A stretch of DNA of 64,000 bases. It comes from Streptomyces sp. BA2 (GTDB lineage Bacteria; Actinomycetota; Actinomycetes; Streptomycetales; Streptomycetaceae). This document shows, in pieces, positions 53,794 to 64,000 of this stretch (its first letter is position 1; each line of letters starts with the position of its first letter). The DNA lies in the NCBI RefSeq assembly GCF_009769735.1, contig NZ_WSRO01000002.1, forward strand, positions 2,554,001-2,618,000, given 5' to 3'. A program made the position numbers and the translations under genes. Below the pieces are notes generated by a model. That model did no database searches. It was given only the letters and a program-made list of their open reading frames with translations, and was not told the DNA's origin.

Positions 53794-54741
53794 ATGCGGC
53801 ACGGCACACAGCTCGCGGACGGCGCGCCTGCGGACCTGGAGGCCGCCCTGCGCACCGGCCCTTTCCACGTGGCGCTGCGGGCCGCGATCGCCGCACGGCG
53901 CCTTCCCCTGCAACGCGTACGGCATCATCTCGCGCGGCAAGGCGTCAACGTCGGGGTGACGAGCCTGAGTTACTGGCAACAGGGCGCCCGGCGCCCCCAG
54001 CGCACCGAGTCGCTCCGTGCCGTGCGCGCCCTGGAGGAGATCCTCGAACTCCCCGAGGAGTCACTGATCCGGCTCCTCGCCAAGCGCTCCGACCACCCCG
54101 ACTGCGAACGCCCCGCCGCCCGCTCCTACCGCTCCCTGCTCGACGCCTCCGACGTGCTCCAGGAGCTGATCGCCGAGCTCGGGTCGCCGCTCGACGGCGG
54201 TCTGCACACCATCGGCCACTACGAGCGGGTGCGGATAGGCGGTCGCCGCGAGCTGCTCGGCCGCGACTCGCAGCACGTGGTGCGCGCCCACCGGGACGCC
54301 GTGGACCGCTACCTCGCGATCTACCACGGCGACCCCGGCTGCGTACCGGAACGCGTCGGCGTCCACGCCCTGGAGAACTGCCGCACGGGACGGGTTCGGT
54401 GGCACCACGAGACGGGGGTGCTCGTCGCCGAGCTGCTCTTCGACGCGCGTCTGCGCGCGGGCGACACGCATCTGTTCCGCTACGGCTTCGAGGACGGCAC
54501 GGCGGGGACGGCCACCGAGTACTTCCGTGGCTTCAGCTTCGCGGGCGGGCAGTACGCGCTCCAGGTGCGCTTCGACGAGGGGGCCCTTCCCGTGCGCTGT
54601 CACCGCTTCAGCCAGCGTTCGGCCGCCGCGCCGCGCGGAGGACGCCAGGAGCTGACGCTGAGCGGCAGCCATCGGTCGGTGCACCTCGTGGAGCCGCAGG
54701 TGCGGGCCGGGATCCTGGGGATCGCGTGGGACTGGGAGTGA
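53794..54741 (+). CDS. Helix-turn-helix regulator-like protein
   Basis: 315 residues from ATG 53794 with GAAGGG upstream. Residues 15-75 resemble an XRE-like helix-turn-helix (LRAAIAARRLPLQRVRHHLARQG...TSLSYWQQGARRPQRTESLRAVRALEEIL). The C-terminal 220 residues show no domain I can name. A palindrome overlaps its leader region. There is no signal peptide. It diverges from the secreted protease gene and may control it. Confidence 0.7.
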   Translation: MRHGTQLADGAPADLEAALRTGPFHVALRAAIAARRLPLQRVRHHLARQGVNVGVTSLSYWQQGARRPQRTESLRAVRALEEILELPEESLIRLLAKRSDHPDCERPAARSYRSLLDASDVLQELIAELGSPLDGGLHTIGHYERVRIGGRRELLGRDSQHVVRAHRDAVDRYLAIYHGDPGCVPERVGVHALENCRTGRVRWHHETGVLVAELLFDARLRAGDTHLFRYGFEDGTAGTATEYFRGFSFAGGQYALQVRFDEGALPVRCHRFSQRSAAAPRGGRQELTLSGSHRSVHLVEPQVRAGILGIAWDWE

Positions 54742-54774
54742 ACGCGGCCGGCGGCTGAACGGCCGCACCGTCCC

Positions 54775-55197
54775 TCAGCCCGCGACGATCTTGCCGTCCT
54801 CCACCTTCACCGGCAGCTCCTCCAGCGGCCTGACGGCGGGGGCGTGCAGCACCTTGCCGTTCGTCGCGTCGAACTGGCTGCCGTGGCACTGGCAGGTGAG
54901 CTTGTGCCCCTCGAGCTTGTTGATGGGGCATTTCTCGTGCGTGCAGATCGAGCTGAACGCCTTGTACTCGTCGTCCGAGATGCGGCTCACGACGACGTTC
55001 TCGCCCGTGTAGAGCTTCGACGCGCCGACCTCCACGTCGTCGGACTTCCCGAGGTCCACGGGCGCGGTCGGCGCCGAACGGTTGCCGCCGCCGTCACCAC
55101 CTCCGGAGGAGCAGGCCGTGAGCCCCAGGCCGGCGGCCGGGACGAGGGCGGCGGCGCGCAGCACGGTACGGCGGGCGGGGGGCGGCGTGCCGGGCAT
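54775..55197 (-). CDS. Tat-type Rieske [2Fe-2S] lipoprotein
   Basis: 140 residues from ATG 55197 with GGAG 5 bases upstream. The start has an ARRTVLRAAAL twin-arginine signal ending in the lipobox LTAC, then a Ser/Gly linker. The Rieske domain has Cys-x-His in CTHEKC and Cys-x2-His in CQCHGSQFD. It should be folded with its cluster before export and anchored outside the membrane by lipid. A minus-strand TATGGT (55241-55236) may be its -10. Its redox partner is unknown. Confidence 0.88.
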   Translation of the reverse strand: MPGTPPPARRTVLRAAALVPAAGLGLTACSSGGGDGGGNRSAPTAPVDLGKSDDVEVGASKLYTGENVVVSRISDDEYKAFSSICTHEKCPINKLEGHKLTCQCHGSQFDATNGKVLHAPAVRPLEELPVKVEDGKIVAG

Positions 55198-55378
55198 GGA
55201 ATCTCCACAGGTCGGTCGCTTCAGTGACGGATCAGACCATACCGGTGGGGCGCCCCTTGCCCGCGTTGGGCGCGGCCGTGCCCGAGTGCCGCCCGTGTCG
55301 GGCCGGGTCCGCCGGGAAGGCCTAGCCTGTGGCGGAAACCGGGGAGACACACCACCGCAGAACCGAGAGGAACCACCC

Positions 55379-56308
55379 GTGATAGTCGTCGCCGGAGAGG
55401 CCCTGATCGACCTGGTCCCGCAGGAGACCGCCGGTGCCTTTGGCAGTGGTGATGCCGGGCTGCCCGCGCTCGCCCCGCGGCTCGGCGGCGGTCCGTACAA
55501 CACCGCGGTGGCCCTCGGCCGTCTCGGCTCCCCCGTGGCCTTCTGTTCGCGGATCTCGGCTGACGCGTTCGGCGAGGCGCTGGTCGACGGGTTGCGGGCC
55601 GCGGGTGTCGAGGTGGCGTACGTCCAGCGGGGTCCCGAGCCGACGACGCTCGCGGTCGCCTCGATCGGCGCGGACGGCTCCGCCGGTTACTCCTTCTACG
55701 TCGAGGGCACGGCGGACCGGCTCTTCACGGCCCCGGAGAGGCTGCCCGACGACGTACGCGCGGTGTCGTTCGGCACGTGCTCGCTCGTCCTCGAACCGGG
55801 CGCGAGCGCGTACGAGGAGCTGATGCGCCGGGAGGCGGCGCGGGGCGTCTTCACGGCGCTCGACCCCAACATCCGGGCGGGCCTGATCCCGGACGCGGAC
55901 GCCTACCGGGCCCGGTTCAAGAGCTGGCTGCCGTCGGTCTCCCTGCTCAAGTTGTCGCAGGAAGACGCGAGTTGGCTCGGCGGCACGCCGCGCGAGTGGC
56001 TCGCGTCCGGGCCCGGCGCGGTGGTGGTGACGCGGGGCGGCGAGGGTCTCACCGTCTTCACGCGCGACGGCGGGGAGTGGTCCGTGCCGGGCGAGCGGGT
56101 CGACGTGGTGGACACCATCGGAGCGGGCGACACGGTCAACGCGGCACTGCTGCACGGACTTTCCGCCCGGGACGCGCTGTCCGCGGAGTCTCTGTCCGGC
56201 CTCGGAGCTGACAGCTGGGGCGAGGTCCTGCGCTTCGCGGCACGCGCGGCCGCCGTCACCGTGTCCCGCGCGGGCGCTGAGCCTCCGTACGCGAAGGAGC
56301 TGGGGTGA
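55379..56308 (+). CDS. PfkB-family carbohydrate kinase
   Basis: 309 residues from GTG 55379 with GAGAGGAA upstream. The ribokinase fold shows AGEALIDL, GGGPYNTAVALGRLG near the N-terminus, and the catalytic C-terminal motif DTIGAGDTVNAALL carrying the base Asp. Resembles fructokinase-type members. A TAGCCT at 55323-55328 may be its -10. It is alone on its strand; the actual sugar cannot be told. Confidence 0.9.
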   Translation: MIVVAGEALIDLVPQETAGAFGSGDAGLPALAPRLGGGPYNTAVALGRLGSPVAFCSRISADAFGEALVDGLRAAGVEVAYVQRGPEPTTLAVASIGADGSAGYSFYVEGTADRLFTAPERLPDDVRAVSFGTCSLVLEPGASAYEELMRREAARGVFTALDPNIRAGLIPDADAYRARFKSWLPSVSLLKLSQEDASWLGGTPREWLASGPGAVVVTRGGEGLTVFTRDGGEWSVPGERVDVVDTIGAGDTVNAALLHGLSARDALSAESLSGLGADSWGEVLRFAARAAAVTVSRAGAEPPYAKELG

Positions 56309-56334
56309 GACGGGCCCGCATGCGGACTTGGCGG

Positions 56335-57189
56335 TCAGCCCGTCACCGCGCGCAACCCGCCCGGCCTGCGGCCGTTGAGGCGGTCGAGCGCGGCCGTTGA
56401 GGCCTCGTCGGCCGGCAGGTGGACGACCAGGCGCTGGCCATCGGTGTCGGGCAGCGTCAGCGTCTCGTACGACAGCCGCACCGCCCCGGCCTCCGGATGC
56501 GTCAGGCTCGCGACGCCGCTGTGCCGGGGCAGCCGCGGCACGACCGACATCCGGTCGGCGAAGGGCGCACCGGCCATGACGGTCAACTCGTCGGCGAATC
56601 CCACGGCATGGGGGTCGGCGAGCATGGACTCGGCGCGGAGCGAGGCGACCAGTTCGTCGGCGACCTGGTCCCACTCGGGGTAGGCGGCGCGGGCCCGCTC
56701 GTCGGTGAACAGGAACCGGATGAGATTGGGCCGCTCGTCATCGAGGAGCCCGATGGGCCGCATGATCCGCTCATAGCCCGAGGTGTACGCGAGGACATCG
56801 CTGAGCCGGTTGAACAGGACGGCGGGGGTGGGCTCCAGGCGTTCGATGAGCGTCCGCACGGTGGGGCGCACCGACCGGGACGGCACGCTCGGTGTCGGGC
56901 AGCAGGGGTCGCCGGTCGTCGCCTTCTCCAGGCGGCGCAGGTGGAGGCGTTCCTCCATGGAGAGCCGCAGCGCGTCGGCGAGCGCGCCCATCACCTGCGG
57001 GGACGGGTGGCGGTCGCGGCCCTGTTCGAGGCGGGCGAGGTACTCGACGCTGACGCCGGCGAGCGTGGCGACCTCGGAGCGGCGCAGGCCGGGCGTGCGG
57101 CGCCGGGGGCCGGTGGGGAGCCCCACCTCGGCGGGCGTGACCGCTTCGCGGCAGGTGCGCAGGAAGGTGCCGAGCTCGTTGTCGCTCAC
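56335..57189 (-). CDS. Helix-turn-helix regulator (MmyB-like ligand domain)
   Basis: 284 residues from GTG 57189. An XRE helix-turn-helix occupies residues 10-70 (PGLRRSEVATLAGVSVEYLARLEQGRDRHPSPQVMGALADAL). The rest matches the MmyB-like ligand-binding domain: PTPAVLFNRLSDVLAYTSGYERI, RFLFTDERARAAYPEWDQVADELVASL and HPEAGAVRLSYETL. TACGTT on the minus strand ends 6 bases before the GTG, so it may be leaderless. It diverges from the YceI-type gene, a possible target. Ligand unknown. Confidence 0.9.
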   Translation of the reverse strand: MSDNELGTFLRTCREAVTPAEVGLPTGPRRRTPGLRRSEVATLAGVSVEYLARLEQGRDRHPSPQVMGALADALRLSMEERLHLRRLEKATTGDPCCPTPSVPSRSVRPTVRTLIERLEPTPAVLFNRLSDVLAYTSGYERIMRPIGLLDDERPNLIRFLFTDERARAAYPEWDQVADELVASLRAESMLADPHAVGFADELTVMAGAPFADRMSVVPRLPRHSGVASLTHPEAGAVRLSYETLTLPDTDGQRLVVHLPADEASTAALDRLNGRRPGGLRAVTG

Positions 57190-57291
57190 CGGCCGAACGT
57201 ACCAGCCGTCGTGGGGCCGGATCGTGGCCCTGTCACTACCCGTCTCGGCTCGGCCTTCCTCGGGTGCGGGCGGCCTCGCATCGTGGACGGC

Positions 57292-57870
57292 ATGACTTCC
57301 GACACGAGTACTGTTCACGCCGCGACCGCGCTTCCCCTCCCCACCGGGAGCTGGGAGATCGACCCGTTCCACTCCGCCGTCAACTTCACCATCCGCCATC
57401 TCGGGATCTCGAAGGTGCGGGGGCGGTTCACGGAGGTGACGGCCGGACTGGTCGTGGGCGAGAGCGCCGAGACCTCATCGGTGACGGCGACCATCGCCCT
57501 GGCCTCGATCGACACCGGCAACAAGGACCGCGACGCCCACGTCCGCGCGCCGGACCTCCTCGACGTGGAGCGCCGCCCCACGATGACGTTCCGCTCGACG
57601 CGGGTCATCGGCAAGGAGGACGAGTGGACCCTGGAGGGCGAACTGACCATCGGGGACGTCACGAAACCCATCACCCTCGCCGTCGAGTTCGGCGGGCTCC
57701 AAGCCTTCCCGGGCGACGCCCAGCGCCATGCGGGCTTCGAGGCGACAGGCGAGATCAAGCGCAGCGACTACGGCCTCGACTTCGGCGCCGGGATGCTCGG
57801 CGACGTGGTGAAGATCCAGCTGGACATGCAGTTCCTGGAGCCTGCCGGGTCCGCCGCACCGCAGGAGTGA
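57292..57870 (+). CDS. YceI-family lipocalin-like protein
   Basis: 192 residues from ATG 57292. The YceI pattern is clear: SWEIDPFHSAVNFTIRHLGISKVRGRF, the IDTGNKDRDAHVRAPDLLDVERRPTMTFRST block, LTIGDVTKPITLAVEFGG, and DYGLDFGAGMLGDVVKIQLD. The family is an eight-stranded lipid-binding barrel, possibly carrying isoprenoids. No signal peptide is seen, so the protein is cytosolic here. It diverges from the MmyB-type regulator and may be controlled by it. It is convergent with the hydratase gene. Confidence 0.92.
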   Translation: MTSDTSTVHAATALPLPTGSWEIDPFHSAVNFTIRHLGISKVRGRFTEVTAGLVVGESAETSSVTATIALASIDTGNKDRDAHVRAPDLLDVERRPTMTFRSTRVIGKEDEWTLEGELTIGDVTKPITLAVEFGGLQAFPGDAQRHAGFEATGEIKRSDYGLDFGAGMLGDVVKIQLDMQFLEPAGSAAPQE

Positions 57871-57879
57871 GGCGGCGTC

Positions 57880-58644
57880 TCAGTCGTCCGTGAACGCCCC
57901 GTGCCGTCCCGCCCCGGCGGCGAACCGGGCCGCGCCGTCCGCCGCATCGGCGAGGGACCGCAGGCCGTGGCGCAGTTCGCCCGCCATCGCCTCCTCCTCG
58001 GTCAGGCCGCCCTGTTCCTGGACGGACAGCCGGTCGTTGCGGAGGCAGGTCTGGGGGAACGCGGCGATCTCCGCGGCGAGGCGTTCGGCCGCGGCGCGGG
58101 AGGTGCCCGGCGGTACGGTCCGGTTGACCAGTCCCATCGCGAGCGCCTCCGCCGCGGGGACGGGGCGGCCGGTGAGCACCAGGTCCATGGCCCGGCTCTC
58201 ACCGATGAGCCGTGGCAGCCGCACGGTCCCGCCGTCGATGAGCGGAACGCCCCAACGGCGGCAGAAGACTCCCAGTACGGCGTCATCGTCGGCGACCCGC
58301 AGATCGCACCAGAGCGCGAGTTCCAGGCCTCCGGCGACGGCATGTCCGGAGATCGCCGCGATGACCGGCTTGGAAAGACGCATGCGGGTCGGACCCATGG
58401 GCCCGTCGCCCTTCTCGGTCACCTCGTTCCCGGCCGGTGTCCCGATGGCCTTGAGGTCGGCACCGGCACAGAAGGTGCCGCCTTCGCCCCACAACACGGC
58501 GACGGACGCGTCAGGATCCGCGTCGAAGGCACGGAACGCGTCGGCGAGGGCGTGGGCGGTGGGCCCGTCGACGGCGTTGCGTACGTCGGGACGCGACAAC
58601 ACGATGGTGGTGACGGGGCCTTGGCGTTCAGAACGTACGGTCAT
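57880..58644 (-). CDS. Enoyl-CoA hydratase/isomerase family protein
   Basis: 254 residues from ATG 58644. A crotonase-fold protein: RPDVRNAVDGPTAHALADAF, the oxyanion-hole GGTFCAGADLKAI, ISGHAVAGGLELALWCDLRVADDDAVLGVF, and GVPLIDGGTVRLPRLIG. The catalytic Glu of typical hydratases (usually after GHAVAGG) is not certain. It would act on CoA thioesters. No clear ribosome binding site precedes the ATG. It lies between YceI and a Streptomyces repeat. Confidence 0.88.
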   Translation of the reverse strand: MTVRSERQGPVTTIVLSRPDVRNAVDGPTAHALADAFRAFDADPDASVAVLWGEGGTFCAGADLKAIGTPAGNEVTEKGDGPMGPTRMRLSKPVIAAISGHAVAGGLELALWCDLRVADDDAVLGVFCRRWGVPLIDGGTVRLPRLIGESRAMDLVLTGRPVPAAEALAMGLVNRTVPPGTSRAAAERLAAEIAAFPQTCLRNDRLSVQEQGGLTEEEAMAGELRHGLRSLADAADGAARFAAGAGRHGAFTDD

Positions 58645-58684
58645 GCGGCCAAGGCGAGCATGAGAACGGACCGCCGGGCAAGAG

Positions 58685-58758
58685 GCGCCCCTTAAGGGGC
58701 GCGGGGAACTGCGCGACCGGCCGCGACGCACCCGCAGGCGCACGCGTCCGGTCGCGCA
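58685..58758. repeat. Streptomyces-type intergenic palindromic repeat
   Basis: Two perfect hairpins stand together: GCGCCCCTT/AAGGGGCGC (58685-58702), then TGCGCGACCGG (58710-58720) with CCGGTCGCGCA (58748-58758), joined by CGGGGAAC. From memory, the phrase GGGGCGCGGGGAACTGCGCG is widespread in Streptomyces intergenic spaces. It also may end the uvrA transcript. Confidence 0.6.
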
Positions 58759-58764
58759 TTCACA

Positions 58765-61830
<3,066 letters not shown>

Positions 61831-62017
61831 GCCGGTCCGCACCTTTCTTGAGAGAAGTGACAGGGGCGGGACCCCCGTCATTCACAGACTAGGGCGAGCC
61901 ACTGACAACGCCGGGACGGATGCCCTGGGTGATAACAAACCCGGACTACCAAGAATGCCCGATGCCGCGTCCGACCATATAGCACGTGCATTCGATTTGC
62001 GGCCCCGCTCTGACACC

Positions 62018-62046
62018 TTCACCCGAACGTGTGGCGCGACTATCGT
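62018..62046 (+). promoter_or_regulatory. Promoter of the mycothiol-type gene, leaderless
   Basis: TTCACC (62018-62023), a 17-base spacer and TATCGT (62041-62046) end 7 bases before the ATG. No ribosome binding site is present. Confidence 0.6.
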
Positions 62047-62053
62047 CGGGCGC

Positions 62054-62737
62054 ATGATTGATCATGTGCGCGACCTGGCGTCTGTACGTGACGCGACCGA
62101 CCGGCTGCTCACCGCAGCCGCGAAATTGAACAACGATTCGACTGCCGAGCCGTCACGGCTGCCGGGCTGGACCCGCGGTCACGTCCTCGCCCACCTCGCC
62201 CGGAACGCGGACGCGCTCGTCAACGTCCTCGCCGGGCGGCCCATGTACATCAGCGGCGACGCACGGGACAGCGACATCGAGCGGGACGCGCCCCGGCCGC
62301 TGACCGAGCAGCTCGTCGACGTACGCGAGTCCGCGAACCGCTTCGAGGCCCAGGCCGAGATCCCCGCGGACTGGTCCCGCACCATCACGATGCGCAACGG
62401 CGTCACGGACTCGGCGTCGAACGTGCCCTTCCGGCGATGGATCGAGGTCGAGCTGCACCACGTGGACCTGGGTATCGGGTACGAGCTCGAAGACCTGCCG
62501 GAGGAATTCGTGCAGCGGGAGATCGCGTTCCTGACGGCTCGCTTCTCCGGGAACCCCGATGTGCCGCCGACGCGGGTGACGGACGGCACGCACGCGTGGA
62601 GCACCGGCCGGGACGGCGAACCCGAGGTCACTGTTTCCGGTCCCGCGTCCGACCTGCTCGGCTGGCTCTCCGGCCGTCGTGACGGCTCCGCGTTGACGGC
62701 CGAAGGCGGTCTCCTGCCCTCCCTGCCGCCGCTATAG
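62054..62737 (+). CDS. Maleylpyruvate isomerase-family, mycothiol-dependent-like protein
   Basis: 227 residues from ATG 62054. The N-terminal four-helix DinB/MDMPI domain shows [20 protein letters not shown] with the metal-binding His, and a later [15 protein letters not shown] with the remaining ligands. The family includes mycothiol-dependent isomerases and S-transferases of actinobacteria. It diverges from uvrA and is probably followed by the metallo-hydrolase gene 10 bases on. Substrate unknown. Confidence 0.88.
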   Translation: MIDHVRDLASVRDATDRLLTAAAKLNNDSTAEPSRLPGWTRGHVLAHLARNADALVNVLAGRPMYISGDARDSDIERDAPRPLTEQLVDVRESANRFEAQAEIPADWSRTITMRNGVTDSASNVPFRRWIEVELHHVDLGIGYELEDLPEEFVQREIAFLTARFSGNPDVPPTRVTDGTHAWSTGRDGEPEVTVSGPASDLLGWLSGRRDGSALTAEGGLLPSLPPL

Positions 62738-62747
62738 GCTGAGGAAC

Positions 62748-63404
62748 ATGACGTACAGCGGAGCAGTGAAGGTCGGCGGCGGTGCGGATGTGCACGAGCT
62801 GCAGGATCTGATGATCTCGAAGGTCGCGGTCGGCCCGATGGACAACAACGCCTATCTGCTGCGCTGCCGGGCCACGGACGAGCAACTCCTGATCGACGCG
62901 GCGAACGACTCCTCGACGCTGCTCACGCTGATCGGTGACGACGGCATCGCGTCCGTCGTCACCACCCATCAGCACGGCGACCACTGGCAGGCACTGGCCG
63001 AGGTCGTCGCGGCGACCGGCGCCCGGACCTTCGCGGGCCGCGAGGACGCCGTGGGCATCCCGGTGCCCACGGACGTCCCGCTCGTGGACGGCGACACCGT
63101 CCAGGTCGGCCGGGTCTCGCTCACCGCGCGCCATCTGGTGGGCCACACGCCGGGCTCGATCGCCCTCGTGTACGACGACCCGCACGGCCACCCGCACGTC
63201 TTCACCGGCGACTGCCTCTTCCCGGGCGGCATCGGCAACACGCACCAGGACCCACAGGCCTTCGCGAGCCTGCTGCACGACGTCGAGACGAAGATCTTCG
63301 GGACGCTGCCCGACGAGACCTGGGTCTACCCCGGCCACGGGAACGACACGACGCTGGGCACCGAGCGCCCGCACCTGCCGGAATGGCGTCAGCGGGGCTG
63401 GTGA
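62748..63404 (+). CDS. MBL-fold metallo-hydrolase (glyoxalase II-like)
   Basis: 218 residues with the zinc motif THQHGDHWQ, RHLVGHTPGSIA, TGDCLFPGGIGNT and YPGHGNDTTLG. These are the ligands of a glyoxalase II-type beta-lactamase fold, here probably acting on thioesters of mycothiol. It is 10 bases downstream of the isomerase-family gene. GAGGAAC precedes the ATG; a TAGGCT that overlaps the upstream stop codon ends 7 bases before it, so both a ribosome binding site and a leaderless start are conceivable. Confidence 0.93.
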   Translation: MTYSGAVKVGGGADVHELQDLMISKVAVGPMDNNAYLLRCRATDEQLLIDAANDSSTLLTLIGDDGIASVVTTHQHGDHWQALAEVVAATGARTFAGREDAVGIPVPTDVPLVDGDTVQVGRVSLTARHLVGHTPGSIALVYDDPHGHPHVFTGDCLFPGGIGNTHQDPQAFASLLHDVETKIFGTLPDETWVYPGHGNDTTLGTERPHLPEWRQRGW

Positions 63405-63424
63405 GCCGCGTACGGCGAAACGGG

Positions 63425-63886
63425 CTAGGCCCCGCCGACCAGCGCCGCCACCCGCTCCACCGCGAACACGTACCCCTGCACACCGCACCCCGCGATGACG
63501 CCGTCGGCGCGCTGGGAGACGTACGAATGGTGCCGGAACGCCTCCCGCTGATGGATGTTGGAGATGTGGACCTCCAACACCGGCATTCCGTCACAGGTGT
63601 TGAGCGCGTCCAGAATCGCGACTGACGTGTGCGAGTAGGCGGCCGGGTTGATGACGATGCCCGCGTGGTGCTCGCGTGCCTCGTGGATCCAGTCCACCAA
63701 CTGACCCTCGTGGTTGCTCTGCCGGAGATCCACCGTGCCGCCGTGCGCTGCCGCCGCCTTGGCGCACAGCGCCTCGACGTCGGCGAGGGTGTCGGAGCCG
63801 TAGATCTCGGGCTGGCGCTGACCGAGCAGGTTCAGATTGGGGCCGTTCAAGATCATGATCGGGGCGTTGGCAAGAGTGCGCGTCAT
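63425..63886 (-). CDS. aroQ: Type II 3-dehydroquinate dehydratase
   Basis: 153 residues from ATG 63886, with the AroQ signatures [19 protein letters not shown], the flexible-loop Arg/Tyr, [30 protein letters not shown] and [19 protein letters not shown]. It makes 3-dehydroshikimate in the shikimate pathway or in quinate degradation. TACGCT on the minus strand (63898-63893) ends 6 bases before the ATG: leaderless. It is convergent with the metallo-hydrolase. Confidence 0.96.
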   Translation of the reverse strand: MTRTLANAPIMILNGPNLNLLGQRQPEIYGSDTLADVEALCAKAAAAHGGTVDLRQSNHEGQLVDWIHEAREHHAGIVINPAAYSHTSVAILDALNTCDGMPVLEVHISNIHQREAFRHHSYVSQRADGVIAGCGVQGYVFAVERVAALVGGA

Positions 63887-63965
63887 GCCGTCAGCGTACT
63901 GAGGGATCTCTCCGCGCCTCCGCACGCCCCCGTAACCGGCCGTCACAGTGGGTAGTTGACGCGGC

Positions 63966-64000
63966 ATGCGCAAGATCCACTCTCCTGCCAGGACTCCCTC
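63966..64000 (+). CDS. Possible start of a gene cut by the window edge
   Basis: An open frame begins at ATG 63966 ([10 protein letters not shown]...) and runs past the end. No ribosome binding site is seen; TAGTTG ends 7 bases upstream. Too short to identify, and it could be chance. Confidence 0.25.
   Translation, partial: MRKIHSPARTP

Noticed and set aside
61831..62053. LexA (SOS) box in front of uvrA, and likewise before uvrC
   Set aside because: No GAAC-N4-GTTC dyad is found in either spacer.

Overview
The window is chromosomal core DNA of a Streptomyces (or very close actinomycete). It is strongly GC-rich with third-position GC bias, has GTG/TTG starts, and carries whiA, rapZ and yvcK next to uvrC, a sufRBD-(Rieske)-CSUT operon beside ctaA/ctaB, a tkt-tal-zwf-opcA-pgl operon, and gap-pgk-tpiA-secG. 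Gene content and order resemble, from memory, the S. coelicolor region around SCO1905 to SCO1962. No insertion sequence, prophage, CRISPR array, tRNA or rRNA was recognised.

Layout. 0-11.4 kb is accessory: a Tat-exported PhoX-type phosphatase diverging from a short-chain dehydrogenase; a three-gene operon built around a trypsin-like protease without a signal peptide, preceded by a free-standing copy of the protease's own N-terminal domain; an acidic protein of unknown function; a secreted nuclease/phosphatase; an SRPBCC protein; a monooxygenase with a clear SoxR box; a GDSL hydrolase; and a Cys-rich orphan pair. 11.5-17.7 kb has a dapA paralogue, a SigE-type sigma factor with a membrane beta-propeller partner, dapD, a TetR/SMR efflux pair with an extended palindrome over its promoter, and a Pro-rich membrane protein. 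17.7-24.3 kb is the suf operon, with translationally coupled genes and sufR first; an iron-box-like palindrome lies upstream. 24.4-30.7 kb holds an AAC(3)-family acetyltransferase, an ABC exporter, ctaA, an amidohydrolase and ctaB. 31.0-43.6 kb is central carbon metabolism: the pentose phosphate operon, pgi, an RbpA-like RNA polymerase binding protein, secG, and the lower-glycolysis genes gap-pgk-tpiA. 43.7-51.9 kb has a large secreted M14 carboxypeptidase and uvrC-rapZ-yvcK-whiA. 52.1-58.7 kb is again accessory: a secreted papain-like protease coupled to a membrane-anchored protein, regulators, a Tat-type Rieske lipoprotein, a sugar kinase, YceI and an enoyl-CoA hydratase. 58.8-64.0 kb has uvrA, a mycothiol-dependent-enzyme relative, a metallo-hydrolase and aroQ.

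Working together: tkt, tal, zwf, opcA and pgl form a complete oxidative plus non-oxidative pentose phosphate unit, flanked by pgi, gap, pgk and tpiA. The suf genes build Fe-S clusters, and the nearby Rieske proteins could use them. ctaA and ctaB make heme A for cytochrome oxidase. A striking regulatory theme is a -10 hexamer of the form TANNNT ending 6-7 bases before the start codon of about nine genes, as expected for leaderless transcripts. Strong GC-rich hairpins separate most convergent or consecutive transcription units.
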